NCBI RefSeq assembly: GCF_024584705.1
Contig: NZ_CP097384.1
Span: forward strand, 2,046,001 to 2,110,000
Reading direction: 5' to 3'
DNA: 64,000 bases
DNA from: Blastopirellula sp. J2-11
GTDB lineage: Bacteria > Planctomycetota > Planctomycetia > Pirellulales > Pirellulaceae
Position 1 is the first letter of the stretch; every line of letters begins with the position of its first letter. Shown piece by piece: positions 1 to 8,896 of this stretch. Under the pieces are notes generated by a model. That model worked only from the letters and a program-made list of their open reading frames with translations, was not told where the DNA came from and did not search any database. The translations under genes were made by a program, and so were the position numbers.

Positions 1-186
1 GTCAATCGTGACATCGTCAGCACGCGTCGCGCGGACGACGAAATTTTGCTGATCGCGTGACGTCAACAATTCGGCCGATTCGGGATAGACGTCGATCTTG
101 ACGATTTCCGATTCGGCGACGGCCAAAGCGGCCATTCCGACGGTCATCGCGAGGGCGATCATCCCTGAGGCTGTCATTCGTTTCAC
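1..186 (-). CDS. Secreted Big_2/DUF1549-type planctomycete protein, N-terminal fragment
   Basis: Only the first 62 codons lie in the window; the gene continues beyond base 1. I place the start at a GTG (184-186) preceded by AGGAG about 6 nt upstream. The peptide opens with MKRMTASGM and a hydrophobic stretch ending AALAVAES, a signal peptide. The mature start (IVKIDVYPESAELLTSRDQ, then VVRATRADDVTID) resembles the bacterial Ig-like (Big_2) opening of planctomycete DUF1549/DUF1553 proteins. It is the third gene of a leftward run behind the DUF1501 and PPC genes, a grouping common in planctomycetes. The family call is an inference from N-terminus and context; the diagnostic DUF1549 and DUF1553 domains are outside the window. 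Confidence 0.6.
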   Translation of the reverse strand, partial: MKRMTASGMIALAMTVGMAALAVAESEIVKIDVYPESAELLTSRDQQNFVVRATRADDVTID

Positions 187-256
187 AGCAATTCTCCTAG
201 TCTTCTAGTCGCTTCCGGGGGGGAAGTCGTATGCGTTGGTAACGTTGGAAAAGAAA

Positions 257-2692
257 CTATTTGCCCGCCGCTGCTTTCGCCGCTTCTTTCTCCATGCGCA
301 ATTGCTCAAGGCGACTTAGCGGTTTGGGAGCTGCTTCTTTCTTCGGTTCTTCTTTTTTGGGCTCTTCTTTTTTCGGCGCCGGGGCCACTTCTTTGGGCCG
401 CGGCTTGTCGACGCGAATCTCGCCTGTTCCTAGCGTATGCGTGATCGGCTCGTCGTTTTGCGTGATGATCGCGCGAGCCATGATCGACTTGTGGCGGCCA
501 TCTTTCGTCTCCGGAGTCGCTTTGACCGCAAAGACCGCTTGCGTTGAGTCTTTGGTGATCTCGGTCGGTTCCGCCGTAGCGCCATTGGGAAGCCCCAGCA
601 GCTCTACCTTGGCGGCGCCTTCAAAGTCGAGCTTCTTTGTGACTTCGATGACGTATTGCAATTCGCTCCCCTGCTCCATCGCCGTCTTGGCGAAGGCGAA
701 ATCAAAGAAGCGATCGGAAATCGTCAGCGTCGAGAAAGGAGTCGCCGCTTCGACGGCGCCTGATTTGTAGCCGGCGCGGCCGATGACGCAGATCTTCCAG
801 TCGCCGATCTCGGCGCCGCCGTTGGCGGTGACTGGAATAGACGCTTCGTCTTTTCCTTTCTCAATCTTGATCGAGCCTGACGAGCCGATGCCGGGCGGGT
901 TGTAAAGCATGCGGAGCGAGATCTCGGCGTCGAAACCTTCTTCGCGAACGGCTTTGACTTTCAACTGCATCGAGCCGTTGCGCACGATCGGCACTTTGGG
1001 CTGAATGATTTCAAGCTTGAACGGGATCTTTTCGGTCACGGCCATCGTCATGCGATCGGCATTATGACCCCATACATCGGAATTGTTGCGTCCGCGAACT
1101 AGCAGCGTCCGTTGATTAATGTTGCCGGTGACTTTGACATTCTCGTCGACGGGACTACCTGTGACGTTCACCAAGGCGCTGGCCAAGGGAGCGTCGGCAG
1201 CCGCTTTGAACAATACCGGCGTCGTCGTTTGATTCCCCTTCATCGTGAGGATCTCGTATTCGACACCTGGAGGAAGATCGGTCAGCACCGCTTTCAGGTC
1301 TCCCCCCCAGTTTTCGCGTTTGGCGCTCAGCAGCAACGCATAGTTATTCCCCTGCGGGACTTCGGCGAAGTGCGAGACGTACTTACGAACTTCGGGAACG
1401 TCCATCGTCAAAGCGGGAGCAACGCGCGTGATTTCAATGCGATAGATAAACTCGGGACCACCTTTTTGCAGATGATCGATGACGCGAACCAGATAGTCAT
1501 CATCTTCCGGAACTTTGAGACGATAAAAACTGTCGAGCCCGCCAGAGTCATCATTGCCGCCGACGCCGCCGCCGTTGGAGCGATAGACGTTAACGACTGG
1601 ATCTAACGGCGAGCGAAGCGGTTCACGCGAGTAAACGCGAATGTCGTACTCCTCACCCTTTTTAGCGGTGAACTTGAAATAGTCGGTGTCGCCTTTGCCG
1701 CCGATCGCGCCGTTGGCGGCGCCTGGCGCTTCCATCGGAGTCGCTTCGGCCTGAGCGTCATTCGGTTCCGCTTCCAGCGTGTTGGGGATGTCGATCACGC
1801 GCATCCGATTCGGCGAAGGAGCGATTCCTTTTTCGTCTTGCGCGAAGAACTCAAAAACGCCGGGAGTGTCGGGAAGCTTGACACGCGTTTTTTTCTCGCC
1901 GGCTGCGTCACCGACCATGGTGATTTCGACTTCTTCGCCGGGGCGTCCGCCGCCGGGATAAACGCCTAGCGGTCGCGGAAATTCTCCCACATGCAGGCGA
2001 TAGTTGGCGGCTCCGTTGCCGCCGTAGCTGCTTTCGCGGACCTGGAGGATGTAACGACCATCTTCTGGAGCGATCAAAGAGCAGACGCAGTCTTGGTAGA
2101 GCAACGGCGCATCATCGCTGCGCGCCAGTTCAAATCGTTGTTCGTTCAGGATCGCCAGATAGGGATCGTAGTTGGTGCGACCAATGCGAAGGCCTTCGAG
2201 TTCAGCGGTGATTCGCTGTCCCTTTTTCGCTTCGATCACAAAGAAGTCTTCGTCCTCGTTTTGCACGATGCCGTTGACGACGACGTTCATCTCGATCGGT
2301 TGCGGCGCTTCAAATTCGCTGTTCGGTTCTTTTTCAGAAATCTCCGGCAGTGCGCCGACGTAGAACGTCTGCATGTTGGAGACGCCAGAGTCAGTCCGAA
2401 TGCGGATTGCGTGCATGCCGAGTCGGCAATTTGAATCCGCGACCAAAACGGCGACCGCTTTCTTCGGCTTGTCCTTGTCTTCGACCGGCTTAATCTCTTT
2501 CAGAGTCAAACCTGGCGTGTAAAAAACCATCCCCGCGAAGTCTTGCAGACGGTCGCCCCGAATGTCGACTTCCAGCTCGGTTCCACGCTGCATGCCGACA
2601 GGCGAAATGGAGCTGAATTGCGGTTCGGCCGCGGAAAGTATGGACGTAGAGACGAAGCAAATAGCAATCGCTAATAGTCGATGGCGATTCAT
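257..2692 (-). CDS. Secreted PPC (pre-peptidase C-terminal) domain protein
   Basis: Predicted 811-aa exported protein. I start at ATG 2692 (MNRHRLLAIAIC) because a signal peptide begins there; an upstream in-frame extension has no such character. Two PPC-like beta-sandwich segments are visible, at roughly residues 120-230 (EPNSEFEAPQPIEMNVV, then DEDFFVIEAKKGQRITAEL) and 310-420 (EAEPNDAQAEATPME, then GDTDYFKFTAKKGEEYDI). Further Ig-like sheets follow. The C-terminus is a Lys/Pro/Glu-rich tail with repeated PKKEE units, possibly a wall or polysaccharide contact. No protease catalytic motif is seen, so a binding or scaffold role is likelier than peptidase activity. It sits between the DUF1501 gene upstream and the DUF1549-type gene downstream, probably co-transcribed. 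The true function of this trio is unknown. Confidence 0.85.
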   Translation of the reverse strand: MNRHRLLAIAICFVSTSILSAAEPQFSSISPVGMQRGTELEVDIRGDRLQDFAGMVFYTPGLTLKEIKPVEDKDKPKKAVAVLVADSNCRLGMHAIRIRTDSGVSNMQTFYVGALPEISEKEPNSEFEAPQPIEMNVVVNGIVQNEDEDFFVIEAKKGQRITAELEGLRIGRTNYDPYLAILNEQRFELARSDDAPLLYQDCVCSLIAPEDGRYILQVRESSYGGNGAANYRLHVGEFPRPLGVYPGGGRPGEEVEITMVGDAAGEKKTRVKLPDTPGVFEFFAQDEKGIAPSPNRMRVIDIPNTLEAEPNDAQAEATPMEAPGAANGAIGGKGDTDYFKFTAKKGEEYDIRVYSREPLRSPLDPVVNVYRSNGGGVGGNDDSGGLDSFYRLKVPEDDDYLVRVIDHLQKGGPEFIYRIEITRVAPALTMDVPEVRKYVSHFAEVPQGNNYALLLSAKRENWGGDLKAVLTDLPPGVEYEILTMKGNQTTTPVLFKAAADAPLASALVNVTGSPVDENVKVTGNINQRTLLVRGRNNSDVWGHNADRMTMAVTEKIPFKLEIIQPKVPIVRNGSMQLKVKAVREEGFDAEISLRMLYNPPGIGSSGSIKIEKGKDEASIPVTANGGAEIGDWKICVIGRAGYKSGAVEAATPFSTLTISDRFFDFAFAKTAMEQGSELQYVIEVTKKLDFEGAAKVELLGLPNGATAEPTEITKDSTQAVFAVKATPETKDGRHKSIMARAIITQNDEPITHTLGTGEIRVDKPRPKEVAPAPKKEEPKKEEPKKEAAPKPLSRLEQLRMEKEAAKAAAGK

Positions 2693-2819
2693 CTTCAACC
2701 TTCTGAAGGAGGATGTTCGCGATGTCACAGGCGGGATTGGGGCAAACAAAAGCCCCTACGTACGGCGTGCCTGAGGAGTGTGGACAACGCCGGGTGTGCG
2801 ATCTTCATCATAATCACGC

Positions 2820-2856
2820 GGCGCGGGGTTCCCTACAGAACCGCCGCGCCGGCGCG
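2820..2856. other. Intercistronic GC-rich hairpin
   Basis: Between the DUF1501 stop and the PPC start, GGCGCGGGGTTC and GAACCGCCGCGCC form a stem with one bulge. It is followed directly by the 12-bp palindrome CGCGCCGGCGCG and, on the plus strand, a T-run. On the transcribed minus strand the poly-A side comes first, so it does not look like a terminator for this operon. An mRNA-stability or processing role is possible. Low certainty. Confidence 0.35.
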
Positions 2857-2912
2857 TTTTTTCTACAAATTCAGGCCAGCAGAGCCAGTTATTCGGCCAG
2901 CAGACCCATTTA

Positions 2913-4217
2913 CTAGGCCAGTAGGCCTTGTACGACCTTACCGCCGTCGACGATTTCGATCGGTCGACCGCCTGGGGCCATGAGTTCTTTGTCGGCGACG
3001 ATGCCCATCAGGTGGTACATCGTGGTCGCCAGATCTTCCGGGCGTACCGGATCGGTTTCCGGTTCGCTCGCGGTGGCGTTCGAGGTTCCGTAAATCTGGC
3101 CGCCGCGGATACCGCCGCCGGCCATCGCCACGCTGAATACTTTTGGCCAGTGATCGCGGCCAGCGTCTTTGTTGACCTTCGGAGTACGACCGAACTCGGA
3201 CGAGACCATCACCAACGTTTCGTCCAGCAGGCCGTTGCGATCGAGATCGCGAATCAAGGTCGCGTAGGCCTGATCGAAGCTGGGCATGGTTTTACGCATG
3301 CTGCCGCTGATGTTGGTATGCATGTCCCAACCGCCGTAGGTCAAAGTGACCATGCGGACGCCTGCGGCGACCAAGCGGCGAGCCATCAACATGCGTTGAC
3401 CAGCAGTGTTGCGCCCATATTCGTCACGGATCTTCGCGTCTTCAGCGTCAATGTTGAACGCTTCGCGAGCTTCTGGAGCGCTGATCAGGCTATAGGCTCG
3501 TTCGTAGAACGTGTCCATCGCGCCGACGGCGTCCGATTCGTTCTTCTGCTTAAAGTAGTCGTTGACCGCATCCAAGGCCGAGCGGCGACGCGAGAAGCGA
3601 GCTTCATCGACATTACCCGGCAGGCTCAAATCGCGAACTTTGAAACCGTTCGAGGCCGGATCGCCCCCCAAGCTGAACGGCGCGAACGACGAGCTGAGGT
3701 AGCCGGTCCCCGCGAATTCATTCGGTTGGTTCGGAATGCAGACGTACGGCGGCAGGTTGTTCTTCGGACCGTACTCGTGGCTGACCACCGAGCCGAAGCA
3801 AGGGTAATTCAAAGCCGGGCTCGGCTTGTAGCCGGTGAACATGTTGTGCGTGCCGCGTTCGTGGGCCGCTTCACCATGGGTCATCGAGCGGATGACGGCG
3901 ATTTTGTCGGCGACTTGAGCCGTTTTCGGCAAGGTCTCGCTGAAGAATTCGCCGGTGTTTGTCTTGATGGTGCCCATTTCGCCGCGATACTCAATCGGCG
4001 AATACGGCTTCGGATCGAACGACTCTTGATGAGCCATGCCGCCCGGCAGGTAGATGTGGATGACGCTCTTCGCCTTCACGGCGATGTTGTCGTATTGCTT
4101 GAGCTCAGCGCGAGCTTCGCGAAGGCGGAACATGTCGCTGAGCGTCAGCCCTAGACCGCCGATTGCTCCAATGGTGAGCGCGTTACGTCGGCTTAGCAGA
4201 TTTCCCTTGCATTGCAT
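2913..4217 (-). CDS. DUF1501 secreted protein with Tat-like signal
   Basis: Predicted 434 aa. Start ATG 4217 is chosen because AGGAGAG lies about 8 nt upstream and because the Tat-type leader follows at once (SRRNALTIGAIGGLGLTL). The body is a typical DUF1501 protein, a family with a sulfatase/alkaline-phosphatase-like fold: HIYLPGGMAHQESFDPKP near the start, HGEAAHERGTHNMFTGY in the middle, and LTYGGWDMHTNISGSM with SSEFGRTPKVNKDAGRDHWP near the end, carrying the conserved His/Asp residues of the family. It is the first gene of the leftward run with the PPC and DUF1549-type proteins. DUF1501 proteins are abundant in planctomycetes and usually accompany DUF1549/DUF1553 proteins; the substrate is not established. 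Confidence 0.92.
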   Translation of the reverse strand: MQCKGNLLSRRNALTIGAIGGLGLTLSDMFRLREARAELKQYDNIAVKAKSVIHIYLPGGMAHQESFDPKPYSPIEYRGEMGTIKTNTGEFFSETLPKTAQVADKIAVIRSMTHGEAAHERGTHNMFTGYKPSPALNYPCFGSVVSHEYGPKNNLPPYVCIPNQPNEFAGTGYLSSSFAPFSLGGDPASNGFKVRDLSLPGNVDEARFSRRRSALDAVNDYFKQKNESDAVGAMDTFYERAYSLISAPEAREAFNIDAEDAKIRDEYGRNTAGQRMLMARRLVAAGVRMVTLTYGGWDMHTNISGSMRKTMPSFDQAYATLIRDLDRNGLLDETLVMVSSEFGRTPKVNKDAGRDHWPKVFSVAMAGGGIRGGQIYGTSNATASEPETDPVRPEDLATTMYHLMGIVADKELMAPGGRPIEIVDGGKVVQGLLA

Positions 4218-4775
4218 CGGATGCTCTCCTGATGTGGTGGGCACGTGAGTACGGAGTGATATGGCGCAGGTGTGAAAAATGGTTTCGCGAAAAAAGCCGC
4301 AATCGGCGATTTTGCGATGAGGAATGTCGAATTGTCTTTTCTAAGGACGCAAGGGCAAAAGACGTCCGATCATCCCTGGTGGTTGGCTCGCTGATCGAAA
4401 TGCCTTTTCGATCGTGGGGGTAAGTTGGTAGGGCCGGATAGGTCCGGTTCAATCGGCGGGGTCGCTTCAGGCTCGAAATAAAGTGCGACTTGCAACCAAA
4501 GTTTCGGCCTCAAGGGACGTAAGAGAAGAAGATAACCGTCTTCGCCCGAATTGTCAAAGTAATTCCGACGTTTTGCCGTCGTTCGCCAAACGGCCATGAG
4601 ATGCTGTAACTTATTTATTTTCAGTGGTTTACATTGCGTTTACGCTCGGTCGGTTTTCGCTTTTGTATCAAATTCTTCATTTCTGCCCCCTGATTCGGCG
4701 ATCGGGACTCGCAAGAGCGTGATATCACGAGCTACCAAATGGCCGGTTTGGGGTAGCTAGCGGAGAGCCGGACGC
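4218..4775. other. Intergenic region upstream of the DUF1501 operon
   Basis: About 560 bases between the nitroreductase stop and the DUF1501 start. Short open frames here lack ribosome sites and family features and look like chance. The stretch near 4610-4690 is locally AT-rich (around ttatttattttcag) and is the likeliest promoter area for the leftward operon. I find no convincing RNA gene or repeat. Confidence 0.5.
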
Positions 4776-5381
4776 TTACGTGAATTGGTCGCGGATCACC
4801 ACTTCCTCCGCCGACAACTGACCCGGCTTCGGCCAGGCTGGTTGAATCGCTTTGCCGACCGTAATGAGGTAGCCCAGCACATGCTCCTCGGGCAAGCGGA
4901 TCACTTCGGCCACTTTTTTCGGGTCATAACCGACCATCGGGCAACTGTCATAACCCATCGCTTTGGCGGCCAGCATGATCGTTTGCCCCGCGATTCCGAC
5001 GCTGCGCATCGCCTCGTCGCGCTGAAGCTGTTCGTTCCCCTCATACAGATTGAAGAGCAGGTCCGCCAGTTTTTTGCCAACTTCCGGGGGAGATTCTCGC
5101 CAGTAACGCTGCGGCTCTAGCGCATGAGCGTTCAGATGGGCACACAGCACAATCACCATCGACGCTTCTTCGACCTGCGCTTGACCGTAAGCGGCGGCTC
5201 GCAGTTGTTTGCGGACCTCTTTGTCGCGGACAACCACAAAACGCCAGTTCTGCATATTGAACGAGGTCGGCGACTGGAGCGCCGCGTCCATCAACTTGCG
5301 GACCTCTGCTTCGGTCATCTCGTGCGTCGGATCGTAGTGCTTGATCGAGCGTCGCTGGTAAATCGCGTCAAAAGTGTCCAT
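4776..5381 (-). CDS. Nitroreductase family FMN oxidoreductase
   Basis: 201 aa, the full length of a single-domain nitroreductase. Recognisable signatures are the N-terminal MDTFDAIYQRRSIKHYDP, where RRSI contacts the FMN phosphate, SPTSFNMQNWRFVVVRD with the conserved S-P-T/S-x-x-N-x-Q-x-W segment, and the late GYDSCPMVGYDPKKVAEVI block. Members use NAD(P)H and FMN to reduce nitro compounds, quinones or enones in the cytosol; the physiological substrate cannot be read from sequence. It is a single gene, divergent from the VWA gene, so the two share a short upstream region. Confidence 0.9.
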   Translation of the reverse strand: MDTFDAIYQRRSIKHYDPTHEMTEAEVRKLMDAALQSPTSFNMQNWRFVVVRDKEVRKQLRAAAYGQAQVEEASMVIVLCAHLNAHALEPQRYWRESPPEVGKKLADLLFNLYEGNEQLQRDEAMRSVGIAGQTIMLAAKAMGYDSCPMVGYDPKKVAEVIRLPEEHVLGYLITVGKAIQPAWPKPGQLSAEEVVIRDQFT

Positions 5382-5547
5382 GTCTACCTTGAAAAGATCA
5401 GCAGAGGGGGCGAGGTCGGTTGTACGTATTGTACCGCATCGGGGAATTCCCCTTCGACCCCTAGGCGTTTGGCTAGCGAAGTTTGATCTCTTGCGTCATG
5501 CTAGAATGCAAGACTCATCTTCATTCAACAGCGGAGCCCATCTCGGC

Positions 5548-8500
5548 ATGTTCAGCGAGATCCGTTTCGATAATCCCTGGTTCTTTTTGCTTTTGCTGCT
5601 GATCCCGTTGGTGATCGAGTTGGGGCGAAAGTCACTGTCGGTCATGACCCGATCGCGCGGCGCTGCGGCGATTTTGCTCCGCGTCTTCATCTTGCTATTG
5701 CTCATCGCGGCCTTGGCCGAAACGCAAACGTTGCAGCGACACGACCGAATGACGGTCATCTATTTGCTCGATCAATCGCAAAGCATTCCCAGCGATCAGC
5801 GTCAGGCGATGGTCGAATATGTCGTCGGCGAAGTCCATGCGCATCGCCGCGAAGAACAGGGAGACCGTGTGGGCGTGATCGTCTTTGGCGATCAGCCGGC
5901 GATCGAGTTTCCCCCGACCGACGCTCCCCTTCCCCCATTAAAACGTTTGGCCGCGCTAGCGCTGGTCGAGACGGACGAAACCAATCTCGCCGGCGCGATG
6001 CAGCTGGCGCAAGCTTCTCTGCAGTCGGACTCGTCCGGGCGCATCGTGATTGTCTCGGACGGCAACCAGACGATCGGCGATGCGTTGCCGATCGCACGAA
6101 GTTTGGCGGCCAGCGGAGTTGGAATTGATGTGGCGCCGATTTTTGCGTCTTCCTCCTCCGCCGAAGTGATCGTAGAAAAGCTAACGACGCCAGAGACGGC
6201 CCGCGTCGGACAAACCTTTCAGGCCAGCGTCGTATTGACCAACGAAACGCCTGAGGGGGGCCAGGCGCACACCGCGCGGGGCAAGCTCTCGCTGGTTCGC
6301 AAAGCAGGCATGAACGAAGTTGTCCTTGCGGAGCAAGAGATTGAATTGCCGCCAGGCAAGAAAGTATTCGCGTTCGAGAACGTGTTGAATGAAGCGAACT
6401 TCTATACTTACCAGGTTCGTTTTACGCCTAGCGACAAACAAGACGATTTGCTGACGCAAAACAACGAAGCGACTTCGTTTGTCAACGCGCACGGCAAAGG
6501 ACGGATCTTGCTGATCGAAGATTGGGAGCGAACCGGACAGTTTGATCATCTCATTGAGCGCATGAAAGCGCACGAGTTGGACGTCGACGTCCAGCCGAGC
6601 AATCAGCTGTTCACATCCATGGCCGATCTGCAGCCGTACGATGCGGTCATCTTGGCCGATGTGCCACGGGCCAGCGGATCGAGCGGCGAAGAGATCACCA
6701 GCTTCAGCGATCGTCAGATCGAACTGTTGGTTCGCAACACGCAGCAGTTGGGTTGCGGGCTCTTGATCTTGGGCGGTCCCAGTAGTTTTGGCGCCGGCGG
6801 CTGGGCCAACACCAAGTTGGAAGAAGCTTCGCCGGTTCGCTTCACCATTCGTGACGCCAAGGTGGTGCCGGTCGGCGCGTTGATGCTGGTGCTCGACAAG
6901 TCGGGCTCAATGCAGGGCGAAAAGATGCAGATGACGCAAGGAGCGGCGCTTGCGGCGATTCGCGCGATGGGCGCTTCTGACTTTGCCGGCGTCATTGGAT
7001 TTGACGCTCAGGCCCAGCGGATCGTGCCGATTCGCAAGGTCGATAACCCCGGCATGTTTGTCGCCCAAGTTCGCAAGTTAAGCGCTTCCGGCGGAACGAA
7101 CATGACGCCGGGCGTCGCGCTGGGATTTCGCGAACTGCAAAACGTCGATGCCGGCGTCAAGCATATGATTGTCTTGTCGGACGGACAAACCGAACCAGGC
7201 AATGTGGCCCAGATCGCCAGCGACATGAAAAAGATGGGCATGACCGTCAGCGCCGTCGCGGTCGGCTCCGACGCCGATCAAAAATTGATGGCGACCGTCG
7301 CTAGAAATGGAGGCGGCAAGTTTTACGCCGTCAACAATCCGAAAGCGATCCCCCGAATTTTTATGCGAGAAGCACGCCGCGTGGCGCAGCCTCTGGTGAA
7401 GGAGGCGCCAGGCATGTCGCCGGCTCTCTATTCGTCACATGAAATCTTGCAAGGCGTCAACGGCATGCCCACCTTCGATGGATTTGTCATGACGACGGTC
7501 AAGGATAGTCCGCTCGTCGAAGTTGGATTGGTTGCGCCGATTCCGGAGAAGCATCCCGAAAACGCCACTTTGCTTGCAAGTTGGCAGTATGGACTGGGAC
7601 GAACCGTCGTCTTTACCAGTGACGCCGGCGCACGTTGGACCAATCGCTGGACCGAGTGGGAAGGCTACGACAAGTTCTTCATGCAGATGTTGCGTTACGC
7701 GATGCGACCGGCCGGTGATCAAGCCGATTTCGCCGTCGCAACGGAAGAAGCGAACGGCAAAGTCAAAGTGATTGTTACGGCGCTCGATACGGCGAAGGAT
7801 GACGTCAACTTCCTGAGCGTTGTTGGCGCCGCCGTCACGCCGGGCATGGCGGCGGAGAATTTTTCGCTAACCCAAACCGCTCCAGGGCGATACGAGGGAA
7901 ACTTTCCGGCTCGTGATTCGGGAAGTTACTTTGTGTCGATCGCCACCGGCCCCGGAAAGCCGGTCTTGCGGACCGGCGTCAACATCAGCTATTCGGCCGA
8001 ATTCCTGCACCGCCCGACTAATCTCCATCTCCTTGAGCAGATCGCTGGCAACGTGCCGAAAGGGGGCGAGCCAGGCGCCGTCATTCGCAACGCGACTTCC
8101 GACTTAAGCGCCGATGGACGCGTCGATACGTTCCGCCGCGGCTTGCCGGCGGCGATTAGTTTGCAGCAGGCCTGGCCGTGGGTGTTGGTGTTAGCGGCCG
8201 CCGCGTTTGTCGGTGATGTCGCGTTTCGCCGGATCACGATCGGCTGGGAATGGCTGATCGCCGTGCGACGTTGGCTCGGCTTGAAATTGCAAGGGGACGA
8301 AAAGAAAGCCGACGATCGGCTTGAGCGACTGCGGGCCACCAAGCAACGCGCTTCCGCTTCTTATCAAGCGACGGCCCGCTTCGAATCGCCGGAGCTAATG
8401 GAGCCGGAAGTCAAGTCACGCGTCGCCCCTTCGTTGCACGAGGAAGATTCGCAGCCTCTTACCGAGCAAGAAACGCAACTGGCCGGCGGCGAGTCCGAAG

Positions 8501-8604
8501 GAGAAGACTACGTCACTCGGCTCTTGAAAGCGAAGCGACAAGCCCGAGAAGCGGCTAGCGAGACGAATGATCCCTCCGTCGATGACGACGATTTCTTTTC
8601 GTAG
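5548..8604 (+). CDS. Membrane-anchored VWA-domain protein with internal GATase-like segment
   Basis: Predicted 1018 aa. I choose ATG 5548 (MFSEIRFDNPWFF) because a BatA-like pair of membrane helices follows immediately (residues about 11-25 and 40-57). A first VWA-like domain has an incomplete MIDAS (LLDQSQSI, about residue 75). A GATase-like segment (GLLILGGPSSFGAGGW) and a second VWA with canonical MIDAS DKSGSM near residue 450 follow; the latter also has GGTNMTPG and LSDGQT. A final membrane helix lies near residue 875 (AWPWVLVLAAAAFVGDVAF), then an acidic cytosolic tail. The layout of two VWA domains between membrane anchors matches planctomycete proteins related to the Bat aerotolerance/MoxR-partner group. 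No MoxR ATPase or DUF58 gene is adjacent, so it is a stand-alone member. Confidence 0.88.
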   Translation: MFSEIRFDNPWFFLLLLLIPLVIELGRKSLSVMTRSRGAAAILLRVFILLLLIAALAETQTLQRHDRMTVIYLLDQSQSIPSDQRQAMVEYVVGEVHAHRREEQGDRVGVIVFGDQPAIEFPPTDAPLPPLKRLAALALVETDETNLAGAMQLAQASLQSDSSGRIVIVSDGNQTIGDALPIARSLAASGVGIDVAPIFASSSSAEVIVEKLTTPETARVGQTFQASVVLTNETPEGGQAHTARGKLSLVRKAGMNEVVLAEQEIELPPGKKVFAFENVLNEANFYTYQVRFTPSDKQDDLLTQNNEATSFVNAHGKGRILLIEDWERTGQFDHLIERMKAHELDVDVQPSNQLFTSMADLQPYDAVILADVPRASGSSGEEITSFSDRQIELLVRNTQQLGCGLLILGGPSSFGAGGWANTKLEEASPVRFTIRDAKVVPVGALMLVLDKSGSMQGEKMQMTQGAALAAIRAMGASDFAGVIGFDAQAQRIVPIRKVDNPGMFVAQVRKLSASGGTNMTPGVALGFRELQNVDAGVKHMIVLSDGQTEPGNVAQIASDMKKMGMTVSAVAVGSDADQKLMATVARNGGGKFYAVNNPKAIPRIFMREARRVAQPLVKEAPGMSPALYSSHEILQGVNGMPTFDGFVMTTVKDSPLVEVGLVAPIPEKHPENATLLASWQYGLGRTVVFTSDAGARWTNRWTEWEGYDKFFMQMLRYAMRPAGDQADFAVATEEANGKVKVIVTALDTAKDDVNFLSVVGAAVTPGMAAENFSLTQTAPGRYEGNFPARDSGSYFVSIATGPGKPVLRTGVNISYSAEFLHRPTNLHLLEQIAGNVPKGGEPGAVIRNATSDLSADGRVDTFRRGLPAAISLQQAWPWVLVLAAAAFVGDVAFRRITIGWEWLIAVRRWLGLKLQGDEKKADDRLERLRATKQRASASYQATARFESPELMEPEVKSRVAPSLHEEDSQPLTEQETQLAGGESEGEDYVTRLLKAKRQAREAASETNDPSVDDDDFFS

Positions 8605-8614
8605 TCGTTTTCTC

Positions 8615-8880
8615 TTCGTAGCCCGCCTCGCAAGTTTTGAGGCTTTGAAGTTGCGCTATTTCGAATCCATCGAACACTAGCCCGCCAGCGCCAGCGAGGG
8701 AATACGGCTGGCCACTTCAATCCGGGTTAGGATCGCCAACTCTATTCCCTCGCTGGCGCTGGCGGGCTAGTGTGACGATTTTCGGTGGATTCTGGCCTTA
8801 TTTTCCCCTTCCTCATCCGTGGCTTGGTCGTGTTCCATCCTTGTTACTGAAAATAGCGCAACTTCAAAACGAGCGCAGCA
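8615..8880. repeat. Terminal-inverted-repeat element, copy 1 (simplest form)
   Basis: A non-coding element of about 260 bp lying between two convergent genes. Its left end contains GAAGTTGCGCTATTTCG (8647 on) and its right end AAATAGCGCAACTTCAAAAC (8850-8870), the same sequence inverted. Inside is a perfect 30-bp inverted repeat, 8675-8704 against 8743-8772, with a 38-base spacer; the arms carry CACTAGCCCGCCAGCG and its complement. Related copies lie at 38247-38646 and 46901-47319. There is no coding capacity, consistent with a MITE-like or REP-like element. Confidence 0.85.
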
Positions 8881-8896
8881 ATCTCGTGTTTCATCT

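Noticed and set aside
2928-4154. A 408-codon plus-strand frame opposite the DUF1501 gene
   Set aside because: The minus-strand frame encodes an unmistakable DUF1501 protein with a good ribosome site; the plus frame has no recognisable features.
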